Assembly (NCBI GenBank): GCA_040755035.1
Contig: JBFMBU010000040.1
Location: 1 to 12,056 of the forward strand
Length of the DNA stretch: 12,056 nucleotides
DNA from: RBG-13-43-22 sp040755035
GTDB lineage: Bacteria; Desulfobacterota; RBG-13-43-22
Direction of reading: 5' to 3'
Positions 1-6,444 of this stretch are shown piece after piece. A program made the translations under genes and the position numbers. Numbering within the stretch: position 1 is the stretch's first letter; every line of letters starts with the position of its first letter. The notes beneath the pieces are model-generated. The model was not told the origin of the DNA. It worked only from the letters and a program-made list of their open reading frames with translations, and searched no databases.

Positions 1-17
1 AACGACGAACGCCGAAC
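1..17. repeat. Short heptad repeat tract (gacgaac / gccgaac)
   Basis: The first bases read (..)aac, gacgaac, gccgaac: a 7-base tandem unit cut by the window edge. The unit matches the gctgaac / gtcgaac tract at 9817-9851. It lies just beyond the stop codon of the alcohol dehydrogenase gene (31), the same position relative to a minus-strand stop as the tracts at 1329, 9817 and 10962. It is too short to be convincing alone. Confidence 0.5.
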
Positions 18-30
18 GGAATTTTATATT

Positions 31-1188
31 TCAGTACATTTTTTCATATAAAGAAACGATCTCACCCACCGTGATCTTCCGCGGGTTGTTTTCGATGGGC
101 CGGGCGACTTTGATGGCCCCTTCGGCCATCGTCTGAATAGCCCTCTTGGGTATCTTTAATTCCTTCAGGTTCCGGGGTATGCCGATGGTCCGGGAGAGGC
201 CGAGGATTTTTTTTACGCATTTTTTAGCCCCCGCTTCGGGTGAGCTATGGCCTTCTTTAACCCCTAACCAGGCCGCCATGCGGGCGAATCGTTCCGGACA
301 GGCCTGACGATTGAATTCCAGCACATAAGGCAGCAACACGGCATTGGCCAGGCCGTGGGGGATATTGAACAAGGCCCCCAAAGGGTAGGCCATGGCGTGA
401 ACCGCCCCTACGCCGGCATTAGCCAGGGCCATTCCGGCCAGCAGACTGGCTAAGAGCATCCCCTCCCTGGCCTTGAGGTCCTGACCGTTTTTTACGGCCT
501 TGGCCAGATGCTTCCCGATGAGAGTGATCGCCTTCTCCGCCACCAGATCACTCAGGGGATTGGCTTTATTGGAGGTATAGGCCTCCATGGCGTGGGTCAG
601 GGCATCCATGCCGGTCTGGGCCGTAATCTTCGGCGGCAGACCCAGGGTCAGTTCCGGGTCCAGAAGGGCAATGGTCGGGTAGAGAAAACGACTATTGATC
701 CCCCCCTTGGTCTTATCCGCCCGATTGGTGAAAACGGCCGTAAAGGTAACTTCACTGCCCGTTCCGGCCGTGGTCGGGACCATAATGGTCGGCAATCCCG
801 GTTTGGGAACCAGGTCCAGCCCCACATAATCCTTGACCTTTCCTCTATTCCGCGCCAGAACGGCCACGGCCTTGGCCGTATCCAGGGCGCTTCCCCCTCC
901 AATGCCTATAACCAGGGAACATTTTTTTTCCCTGGCCAGTTTGGCCCCGGCTTCCGCCGAAAGCGGAGCAGGTTCCCGTTCAAGGCGATTAAAAAGGACC
1001 GGAGTCACTTTCTTCGACCTTAATTCTTTAAAAACCCGTTCCTTTAAAACCCCTTTGGATAAAAAGGGATCCATAACCACCAATACCGGCCCGGGCCCGT
1101 AACGGAGGGCCAGTTCGGGCAGTTGTTGTATTGTCCCGGAGCCGAAATAAATTTCTCCGGCCCCTTGAAACGAAAATACTTTTTGCAT
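31..1188 (-). CDS. Iron-containing (group III) alcohol dehydrogenase
   Basis: A 385-residue NAD(P)-dependent alcohol/aldehyde oxidoreductase of the Fe-ADH superfamily, of usual length. The N-terminal half holds the dinucleotide-binding region with GIGGGSALDTAKA (residues 95-107) and PTTAGTGSE (138-146). The C-terminal helical half has the four expected metal ligands: Asp195 and His199 in GMDALTHAMEAY, His264 in GAVHAMAYPLG, and His278 in NIPHGLANA. The ATG at 1188 is preceded by AAAGGTG about 7 bases upstream and fits the family start (FxFxGAGEIYFGxG). The substrate cannot be read from sequence; family members act on ethanol, butanol, 1,3-propanediol, lactaldehyde or hydroxybutyrate. The gene lies 225 bases downstream of a sigma-54 activator on the same strand, with a possible -24/-12 promoter in between, so induction by that regulator is plausible but inferred. 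Confidence 0.93.
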   Translation of the reverse strand: MQKVFSFQGAGEIYFGSGTIQQLPELALRYGPGPVLVVMDPFLSKGVLKERVFKELRSKKVTPVLFNRLEREPAPLSAEAGAKLAREKKCSLVIGIGGGSALDTAKAVAVLARNRGKVKDYVGLDLVPKPGLPTIMVPTTAGTGSEVTFTAVFTNRADKTKGGINSRFLYPTIALLDPELTLGLPPKITAQTGMDALTHAMEAYTSNKANPLSDLVAEKAITLIGKHLAKAVKNGQDLKAREGMLLASLLAGMALANAGVGAVHAMAYPLGALFNIPHGLANAVLLPYVLEFNRQACPERFARMAAWLGVKEGHSSPEAGAKKCVKKILGLSRTIGIPRNLKELKIPKRAIQTMAEGAIKVARPIENNPRKITVGEIVSLYEKMY

Positions 1189-1276
1189 TCTAATACACCT
1201 TTCTGAAGTTTTTAAATTCCCATTGGAAGTTTTTTTCTGAAAACCTCAAACTGTATATCCTGGTTCTCACTCCTCA

Positions 1277-1292
1277 AGCATTCTCCTGGCCG
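1277..1292 (-). promoter_or_regulatory. Possible sigma-54 (-24/-12) promoter for the alcohol dehydrogenase
   Basis: Read on the minus strand, 1292-1277 is CGGCCAGGAGAATGCT. It has GG and GC separated by exactly ten bases, as sigma-54 promoters require, and matches 8 of 12 positions of TGGCACG-N4-TTGCW. The predicted start would leave a leader of roughly 78 bases before the ATG at 1188. The adjacent sigma-54 activator gene makes this more credible, but the match is imperfect. A small stem (CGCCT/AGGCG, 1291-1304) overlaps the -24 side. Confidence 0.3.
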
Positions 1293-1328
1293 CCTGGTAA
1301 GGCGTCCCGCCGATTGAAGATTTGTTTT

Positions 1329-1412
1329 ATCCGCAATCCGAAATCCGAAATCGAACTGGGGTTGCCTTTGAATTCCGCAATCCGCAATCCGAAATCCCCA
1401 ATCCGCAATTCT
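1329..1412. repeat. Degenerate 7-bp tandem repeat, 12 units
   Basis: Twelve consecutive 7-base units fit without a slip: atccgca, atccgaa, atccgaa, atcgaac, tggggtt, gcctttg, aattccg, caatccg, caatccg, aaatccc, caatccg, caattct. Nine carry an ATTCCG/AATCCG-like core; the fifth and sixth have diverged, yet the phase is kept across them. The tract ends one base before the stop codon of the sigma-54 activator (TAA at 1416-1414) and lies upstream of the alcohol dehydrogenase promoter region. It has no unique spacers, so it is not a CRISPR array. Confidence 0.85.
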
Positions 1413-1413
1413 T

Positions 1414-2982
1414 TTAATTCACTTTAAACCGCCTGGGCTCGATATCATAGCGGTCGATCTTGTAATTGATAATCCTCTGGGTGATCCCGAGTTGTTCCGC
1501 AGCCCGGGTCCGGTTGCCGTTGGTCCGCTTCAGGGCTTCGATAATCATTTCTTTTTCTACGGCCTCCACAGCCTGTTCAAAAGACAGTTTGCTCTGGGTA
1601 TTGGAGCTCTCCGCCGTCTGCAGAGTCGGCGGCAGATGGTGGGCTTTGATGGCCTCCCCTTCACAGATCAGCACGGCCCTTTCCAAACAGTTTTGCAATT
1701 CCCGGACATTGCCCGGCCAGTGATACTGCATCAGCATATCGATGGCCGGGGTGGAGATGCGCCGGATGGTCTTCTGGTGCTCCTTGTTGAATTTTTCCAG
1801 GAAATGTTCGGCCAGGAGCAGGATATCGGTCCTCCGCTCCCGCAACGGCGGCAGGTAGATGGGAAAAACATTAAGCCGGTAATAGAGGTCCTCCCGAAAC
1901 CGTTTTTCTTGAACGGATTTTTCCAGGTCCTGGTGGGTGGCGGCGATGATCCGCACATCGGCCTGGATCGGCTGCCGGCCCCCCAGGCGGTCGAATTCCT
2001 TTTCCTGGATAACGCGCAAGAGCTTGGTTTGAATGCTCGGGTTCAGGTCCCCGATTTCATCCAGAAAAAGGGTGCCCCCCTGGGCCCGTTCGAAACGACC
2101 CGGCTTCAGGGAATTGGCCCCGGTGAAAGCCCCTTTTTCATAACCGAACAATTCGCTTTCCAATAAAGTTTCCGGCAGGGCCGCGCAATTGACCTTGATG
2201 AAGGGCTTACGGTGGCGCAGGCTCTGATAATGGATGGCATTGGCCACTAATTCTTTCCCGGTGCCGCTTTCCCCCCGCAGCAGGACCGTGGCATTGCTTT
2301 TGGCCACCTTATGGATCATCTCATAGACCTCACGCATGGGGCGGCTGTTGCCGATAATGTTCTCCACCTGATACTTTTCGGTCAGTTCTTTTTTCAGCCG
2401 CAGGTTCTCGTCCAATAGTTCTTCTTTTTCCCTGTTCAGGTATTGGACTTTTTTAACCGTTTCGGCGATCAGGGCGGCGATGACCGTCAGGACCCGCAGG
2501 TCCTCTTCCAGAGAGATTTCGTCGGAAAACAACCGATCCACACTTAAGGCCCCGATGGTGCTTTTACCGATTTTTATCGGCACACAGATAAATGAGATAT
2601 CCTGCTTGTCCAAATCCTTCCGGGTCCGGGTCCGGTTCAGAAACATCGGTTCTTTACTGATGCGGGGAATGACCGCCGGTTCGCCGCTCTGAACCACCCG
2701 CCCGGTAATTCCCTCTCCCAATCGGTATTTCCCTCTCCTTTTGGCCTCGGGAGAAAGGTCGTGGGCCACTTCAATCGATATTTCCGAGGTATCGGGATTG
2801 AGGATGGTCAGGGTGGCCCGCCGCATCCCCAATCTTCGGGAAATAATCTCCAGGATTTCCTGCAGGGATTTGCTCAAATCCAGGGAGGCGTTCAGGGCCT
2901 TGGCGATTTCATAAAGACAATAGACCTCCCGCATATAGGGAGACCGGTCTATCTCTTTGTCTTTCAATAAGGATTCTTTCAA
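1414..2982 (-). CDS. Sigma-54-dependent transcriptional activator, NifA-like (GAF-AAA+-Fis)
   Basis: A 522-residue enhancer-binding protein that would remodel sigma-54 RNA polymerase closed complexes. Residue positions are counted from the TTG start. An N-terminal GAF sensor domain (about 25-180) includes LGEGITGRVVQSGEPAVIP, typical of NifA-type proteins. The central AAA+ domain shows Walker A GESGTGKE (237-244), the sigma-54 contact loop GAFTGA (284-289), Walker B GTLFLDEIGDL (303-313), the arginine-rich FREDLYYRLNVF (362-373) and WPGNVREL (422-429). A Fis-type helix-turn-helix (about 477-512) ends the protein. The frame stays open to an ATG at 3111, but TTG at 2982 has a perfect AAGGAGG five bases upstream, and the longer version would add 43 unconserved-looking residues over a tandem repeat and the divergent promoter. 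The effector is unknown; GAF domains bind small molecules or partner proteins. The likely target is the downstream dehydrogenase. Nitrogen-fixation control is not indicated because no nif genes are visible. Confidence 0.92.
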   Translation of the reverse strand: MKESLLKDKEIDRSPYMREVYCLYEIAKALNASLDLSKSLQEILEIISRRLGMRRATLTILNPDTSEISIEVAHDLSPEAKRRGKYRLGEGITGRVVQSGEPAVIPRISKEPMFLNRTRTRKDLDKQDISFICVPIKIGKSTIGALSVDRLFSDEISLEEDLRVLTVIAALIAETVKKVQYLNREKEELLDENLRLKKELTEKYQVENIIGNSRPMREVYEMIHKVAKSNATVLLRGESGTGKELVANAIHYQSLRHRKPFIKVNCAALPETLLESELFGYEKGAFTGANSLKPGRFERAQGGTLFLDEIGDLNPSIQTKLLRVIQEKEFDRLGGRQPIQADVRIIAATHQDLEKSVQEKRFREDLYYRLNVFPIYLPPLRERRTDILLLAEHFLEKFNKEHQKTIRRISTPAIDMLMQYHWPGNVRELQNCLERAVLICEGEAIKAHHLPPTLQTAESSNTQSKLSFEQAVEAVEKEMIIEALKRTNGNRTRAAEQLGITQRIINYKIDRYDIEPRRFKVN

Positions 2983-2987
2983 AAGAC

Positions 2988-2994
2988 CCTCCTT
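2988..2994 (-). promoter_or_regulatory. Ribosome binding site that fixes the TTG start of the sigma-54 activator
   Basis: The minus strand reads AAGGAGG, then five bases (GTCTT), then TTG at 2982. This is the best Shine-Dalgarno sequence near the 5' end of the activator frame and argues for a rare TTG start over the in-frame ATG at 3111. Confidence 0.75.
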
Positions 2995-3063
2995 TTGGGT
3001 TCGAGGACACCTTAACACAGGGGAGGCCATAAAACAACATTTTTGTAATAAAAAAGAATTGAT

Positions 3064-3095
3064 AGGGTTCGAGGTTTCAAGGATTCCGGGAAATG
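3064..3095. repeat. Degenerate 8-bp tandem repeat
   Basis: Units agggttcg, aggtttca, aggattcc and gggaaatg follow each other with a period of eight. The core AGGnTTC resembles, on the opposite strand, the 8-mer tract inside the 5' end of rimO (7841-7880). It sits in the spacer between the divergent activator and molybdopterin-binding protein genes. Confidence 0.55.
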
Positions 3096-3104
3096 AAATT
3101 ATCA

Positions 3105-3136
3105 TTGACAATATCGACCGAAGAACGTCATATAAT
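3105..3136 (+). promoter_or_regulatory. Probable sigma-70 promoter for the molybdopterin-binding protein
   Basis: A perfect TTGACA (3105-3110) is followed by a perfect TATAAT (3131-3136), but the gap is 20 bases, longer than the usual 17. An overlapping TCATAT (3128-3133) gives a 17-base spacing with a weaker -10. Either would start transcription about 25-30 bases before the ATG at 3169. Confidence 0.5.
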
Positions 3137-3168
3137 CCCAGAAGCTATTAATGGGACGGTAATTTGAA

Positions 3169-4188
3169 ATGAAAAAAGTAAAGATTCAAAAAGCGGTGGG
3201 CATGGTCCTGGGCCATGACCTGACCCGCATCGTACCCGGTCAATACAAAGGAGCGGCCTTTAAAAAAGGCCATATCATCCGGGAGGAAGACCTCCCCCTC
3301 CTGTTGGAAATGGGCAAGGAATCCCTTTTCGTGCTCGATATCCCTCCGGGACAACTTCACGAAAACGACGCCGCCCAGCGTCTGTCTCTGGCCTTGCAAG
3401 GGGATCACCTCTCCCTCCAGGGACCGGCCGAAGGGAAAATAAGCCTGGTTGCCCGGATGACCGGTCTTCTGAAAATCAAGACCCGGGAACTCAGCCGGAT
3501 CAATTCCATACCCGATATCATCGTTTCCACCCTGCATAATCATACGGTATGTTCGAGCGGTGATGTTGTGGCCTCCACCCGGATCATCCCGCTGGTTACT
3601 GAGGAAAAGAAAATTATCAGGGCCGAAGGACTCTGTTCCCGATCCGGACCGCTAATCTCCATTAAACCTTTTGTTAAGAAAAAAGTCGGGGTGGTGGTTA
3701 CCGGCTCCGAATTTTTTAAGGGCCGTGTTCAGGACGGTTTTGAAGAGTGGGTGGGGGAAAAATTGCGGGGCTATCAGTGTGAAATCTCTGGCAAGGAAAT
3801 TGTTCCGGACCGAGTGCCCTGGATTGCCCGGGCTTTAGAGTCCATGAGAGAAGCAGGGTGCGATCTGATCCTTACCACCGGGGGGATGTCCGTTGATCCG
3901 GATGACGTAACCAGGAAAGGTATTCGCCGGGCCGGAACCCGGGTCATTTTTTACGGCACCCCGGTCCTGCCCGGGGCCATGTTCCTCTATGGTCTTCTGG
4001 ATACCATTCCTGTCCTGGGTCTGCCGGCCTGTGTTTTTTATCATAAAGTCACTTTTTTTGATCTGATCCTGCCCCGTATCCTGGCCGGGGAAAGGCCGAC
4101 CCGACCGGAAATCGCCGCTATGGGTCATGGTGGATTGTGCCGCAATTGTCCCGAATGCCGTTTTCCTGTTTGTCCATTCGGGAAATAG
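3169..4188 (+). CDS. Molybdopterin-binding protein (MoeA/MogA-like fold) with a four-cysteine tail
   Basis: A 339-residue protein. The N-terminal half (about 1-165) has GMVLGHDLTRIVPG (residues 11-24) and AFKKGHIIREEDLP, typical of the stand-alone molybdopterin-binding proteins of anaerobes. Residues 172-305 form a MoCF_biosynth domain with VVVTGSE (175-181) and LTTGGMSVDPDDVTRKG (235-251), the loops that hold molybdopterin in MoeA/MogA. The ending LCRNCPECRFPVCPFGK carries Cys324, Cys327, Cys330 and Cys335 (C-x2-C-x2-C-x4-C), suggesting a metal site or a sulfur/molybdenum transfer role (inference). The protein is shorter than true MoeA and lacks its standard domain order, so it probably assists insertion or modification of molybdenum cofactor rather than replacing MoeA. 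The ribosome site (GGGACGG, 9-15 bases upstream) is weak. The gene is divergent from the sigma-54 activator and convergent with the acyl-CoA dehydrogenase. Confidence 0.88.
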   Translation: MKKVKIQKAVGMVLGHDLTRIVPGQYKGAAFKKGHIIREEDLPLLLEMGKESLFVLDIPPGQLHENDAAQRLSLALQGDHLSLQGPAEGKISLVARMTGLLKIKTRELSRINSIPDIIVSTLHNHTVCSSGDVVASTRIIPLVTEEKKIIRAEGLCSRSGPLISIKPFVKKKVGVVVTGSEFFKGRVQDGFEEWVGEKLRGYQCEISGKEIVPDRVPWIARALESMREAGCDLILTTGGMSVDPDDVTRKGIRRAGTRVIFYGTPVLPGAMFLYGLLDTIPVLGLPACVFYHKVTFFDLILPRILAGERPTRPEIAAMGHGGLCRNCPECRFPVCPFGK

Positions 4189-4196
4189 GAGGAATC

Positions 4197-4244
4197 AAAA
4201 AAGGGCAGGACCGGGTTGCCTTCCCAACCCTGCCCTGCCCTTTT
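4197..4244. terminator. Bidirectional rho-independent terminator between convergent genes
   Basis: The arms aaaagggcagg (4199-4209) and cctgccctttt (4234-4244) are fully complementary over 11 bp. A 3x3 internal loop follows, then a second 6-bp stem, gggttg (4213-4218) with caaccc (4225-4230), and a six-base loop. The A-run on the left and T-run on the right provide a U-tract in either direction. It lies between the stops of the molybdopterin-binding protein (4188, plus) and the acyl-CoA dehydrogenase (4273, minus). Confidence 0.9.
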
Positions 4245-4272
4245 CGTTAGAAGCCCGATTTCCTGGAATGCC

Positions 4273-6084
4273 TTATACGGCGAAACTTTCCTCGGGGATT
4301 CGGACGCAACTGGTTTCATCCTTCTTCAGGATTTCGCACTTGGCCGGAACCAGGGCCGTAATCCGTTGAATGAAGAATTTGGCCCCCTCGATCTTCCCGG
4401 TGTAAAACATCTTGTCGCTGTCCTTGTCGGCCTTGGCCAGACCTTTGGTCGCCTCCAGGGCCATCCAGAGATGGAACCATCCGCAGAGGGTGTCGCCCAC
4501 GCAATTCAGGAAATCACAGGCGGCGATCAGGGGGATAAAGGGATTCTTCATCAGCAACCCGGCGAATTCCATGGCCGTGGTCAGGATGGCGTTGACGGCC
4601 TTTTCCAACACCTCCGCTTCCCCCTTCAGTCCGTCTATGCCCCTGGCTTCTTCGATCTGGGCTTTGCCTTCGGTCAAAAGGTTCAGGAAGTGTTTCCCCT
4701 CGTTCATCCCCATTTTCCGGCCTAAGAGATCCATGGCCTGAATGCCGTTGGTCCCCTCGAAGATGGTATTGATCTTTTGGTCACGCATCATCTGTTCCAC
4801 CGGATACTCACGGCAATAGCCGTAGCCGCCGTAGGTCTGCACCGCCAGATCGTTGACCACCAGGCCCATTTCCGTACAATAGGATTTAACGATAGGGGTC
4901 AGCATCTCCACCAGACCCGCCCATTTGCTTTTCTCATCATCGCTCTCGACTACCTTTTGTCGGTCCATGGCCCAATAACAGAAAAGGCAGAGGGTGCGGA
5001 TCCCTTCGGTGATGGTCTTTTGTTTCAGAAGCATCCGCCGGACATCGGGATGCTGAATGATGGGGACATAGCGCTCACCGGTAAAAAGGTTGTTGCCCTG
5101 GAGTCGCTCCTTGGCATAGGAAAGGGCGTGCAGGTAAGCCGCTCCGGCTAAGGAAACGCCCATCATGCCCACCCCCTGCCGCTCTTCGTTCATCATGTGA
5201 AACATGATTTCCATACCCTGCCGTTCGGCCCCCATGAGAAAGCCTGTGCATTTTCCGTTGTCGCCGAAATTAAGGGTACAGGTGGCATTGCCGTGAATGC
5301 CCATCTTGTGTTCTATGCCGCTGGTAACGACGTCGTTGAATTCTCCCAGGCTGCCGTCGGGGTTGACCCGGTATTTGGGGACCAGAAAAATGGAAATGCC
5401 CTTGGTACCCAGGGGGTCCCCTTCGATCCTGGCCAGGACGGGATGAATAATGTTTTCCGCCAGGTCGTGGTCACCGGCGGAGATAAAACACTTCGTCCCT
5501 TTGATGGAATAGGTCCCGTCGGGTTTTTTTTGGGCCGTGGTCTTCAATGGTCCCAGGTCGGAGCCGGAGCCGGGTTCGGTCAGACACATCGTCCCCGCCC
5601 ACTGGCCGGAAAACATCTTCGGCAGATAAGTGGCCTTCAGCTCTTCCGAACAGAATTTTTCCACCAGCTTGGCCGCCCCATGAGTCAGGCCGGTATACAT
5701 CAGAAAGGCCTGGTTGCAGCCGAGAAACATGGAGCTGGCCGCGGCGGCGATAATGTCCGGGAATCCCTGCCCGCCCCAATCCGGGCTGTCCGAGGTGGTC
5801 ATCCAGCCGCCCTCACAATACAGTTTCCATAAATGGTGATAGGCTTCCGGCGCGTAGACCTTTCCGTCCTTGAATACCGCCTCAACCGGTTTACCGTGGA
5901 CTTCATCCGGATAAGTGGGGGCGATTTCGTTTTCCGCCAGTTTTGCCGCCGAATCCAAAACCATATCCACCGTTTCTCCATCATATTCGGCAAAAGGTCC
6001 CTTGCCCAATAATTGTTCATCTATCTTAAAAACTTCGTGTAAAATAAATTTCAGATCTCTTAGATCTACCCATTGACTGGCCAT
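4273..6084 (-). CDS. Acyl-CoA dehydrogenase, long form (FadE5/DmdC-like)
   Basis: A 603-residue FAD enzyme catalysing alpha,beta-dehydrogenation of an acyl-CoA, passing electrons to electron-transfer flavoprotein. The start MASQWVDLRDLKFILHEVF is the short helical N-terminal extension of the roughly 600-residue subfamily. The flavin signature MCLTEPGSGSDLG lies at 166-178. The C-terminal helical domain has QTYGGYGYCREYPVEQMMRD (416-435) followed by INTIFEGTNGIQAMDL, where Glu443 is the likely catalytic base. A further C-terminal domain (about 465-603) is typical of this subfamily and absent from the 380-residue short-chain enzymes. The ATG at 6084 has AGGAGG (6098-6093) eight bases upstream. 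The substrate is uncertain: medium/long-chain fatty acyl-CoA, an aromatic-derived acyl-CoA, or 3-methylmercaptopropionyl-CoA. No ETF or thiolase gene is adjacent. The long structured 5' leader suggests post-transcriptional control. Confidence 0.94.
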   Translation of the reverse strand: MASQWVDLRDLKFILHEVFKIDEQLLGKGPFAEYDGETVDMVLDSAAKLAENEIAPTYPDEVHGKPVEAVFKDGKVYAPEAYHHLWKLYCEGGWMTTSDSPDWGGQGFPDIIAAAASSMFLGCNQAFLMYTGLTHGAAKLVEKFCSEELKATYLPKMFSGQWAGTMCLTEPGSGSDLGPLKTTAQKKPDGTYSIKGTKCFISAGDHDLAENIIHPVLARIEGDPLGTKGISIFLVPKYRVNPDGSLGEFNDVVTSGIEHKMGIHGNATCTLNFGDNGKCTGFLMGAERQGMEIMFHMMNEERQGVGMMGVSLAGAAYLHALSYAKERLQGNNLFTGERYVPIIQHPDVRRMLLKQKTITEGIRTLCLFCYWAMDRQKVVESDDEKSKWAGLVEMLTPIVKSYCTEMGLVVNDLAVQTYGGYGYCREYPVEQMMRDQKINTIFEGTNGIQAMDLLGRKMGMNEGKHFLNLLTEGKAQIEEARGIDGLKGEAEVLEKAVNAILTTAMEFAGLLMKNPFIPLIAACDFLNCVGDTLCGWFHLWMALEATKGLAKADKDSDKMFYTGKIEGAKFFIQRITALVPAKCEILKKDETSCVRIPEESFAV

Positions 6085-6117
6085 GATATTTTCCTCCTTT
6101 TCATCGGCCTCGTATTC

Positions 6118-6233
6118 TACTGAAACACTTGAATCTTAATATTTTCAGTAAGTAGCGGCCCAGGTTAACCTTTAGTACTAAAAGTTTTCCTTCTCCTCTT
6201 ACTGGATTAGAGTGAATTAAGAGGTCGCTACTT
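6118..6233 (-). ncRNA. Candidate structured 5' leader RNA of the acyl-CoA dehydrogenase
   Basis: Read as minus-strand RNA, four stems fit one fold. P1: AAGUAGCG (6233-6226) pairs with CGCUACUU (6157-6150), 8 bp, and closes the structure. P2: CCUCUUA (6224-6218) pairs with UAAGAGG (6201-6195) around a 16-base loop. P3: AACUUUUA (6186-6179) pairs with UAAAGGUU (6174-6167) around a GUAC loop, with one U-G wobble that would be an A-C mismatch on the other strand, supporting minus-strand RNA. P4: UACUGAAA (6150-6143) pairs with UUUCAGUA (6125-6118) directly next to P1, sharing one base. P1 begins at about the predicted +1. The fold ends about 20 bases before the ribosome site. It matches no riboswitch class I recognise. 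Alternatively, the palindromes GGTTAACC (6163-6170) and TTTAGTACTAAA (6171-6182) may be a protein operator. Confidence 0.45.
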
Positions 6234-6238
6234 TTTCT

Positions 6239-6266
6239 ATAGTAACCTTTCCCGGTAATTTTTCAA
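6239..6266 (-). promoter_or_regulatory. Probable sigma-70 promoter of the acyl-CoA dehydrogenase
   Basis: On the minus strand, TTGAAA (6266-6261) is followed after 16 bases by TACTAT (6244-6239). Transcription would begin near 6232, leaving a leader of about 148 bases before the ATG at 6084. The predicted start coincides with the 5' arm of the outer stem of the structured leader, so the two predictions support each other. Confidence 0.45.
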
Positions 6267-6444
6267 AATGAAAAATGAATCTTTTCTAAAGAATTAAGGA
6301 TTCCAGGGAAAAGCTTAGGAATTACAAGGAGCTTTAGTAACTTACCAATAGAATTCTACGCAAACTGGATAGAATGTATTCTAAAACGGGAATGTACCCC
6401 GGACCGAATGAGGAATTTAGGGAAGCTGCATGCACCCGTAGCTT
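6267..6444. other. Intergenic remainder upstream of the acyl-CoA dehydrogenase
   Basis: This AT-rich stretch lies between the promoter of the acyl-CoA dehydrogenase and the rimO stop codon. I see no gene, no sigma-54 site and no strong terminator. A weak inverted repeat (AAGCT/AGCTT, about 6423-6443) just past the rimO stop lacks a T-run. The word aaggattccaggg (6297-6309) resembles the 8-mer repeat units at 3080 and 7849 but is not clearly tandem. Confidence 0.5.

Noticed and set aside
508..1023. Plus-strand open frame of 171 codons opposite the alcohol dehydrogenase
   Set aside because: It is an antisense shadow with low-complexity composition and no motifs; the minus-strand frame has all family residues.
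1329..1412. CRISPR-like array
   Set aside because: The units are 7 bases with no unique spacers and no cas genes are present.
2983..3111. Extension of the sigma-54 activator to the ATG at 3111
   Set aside because: It adds 43 residues lacking family features, runs through an 8-bp repeat and reaches the divergent TTGACA, whereas TTG at 2982 has a perfect AAGGAGG.
5197..5832. Plus-strand open frame of 211 codons opposite the acyl-CoA dehydrogenase
   Set aside because: It is an antisense shadow of a clearly conserved enzyme, Gly/His/Gln-rich, with no recognisable domain.
6409..6444. Terminator after rimO
   Set aside because: The stem is only about 5 bp with a long loop and no T-run on the minus strand.
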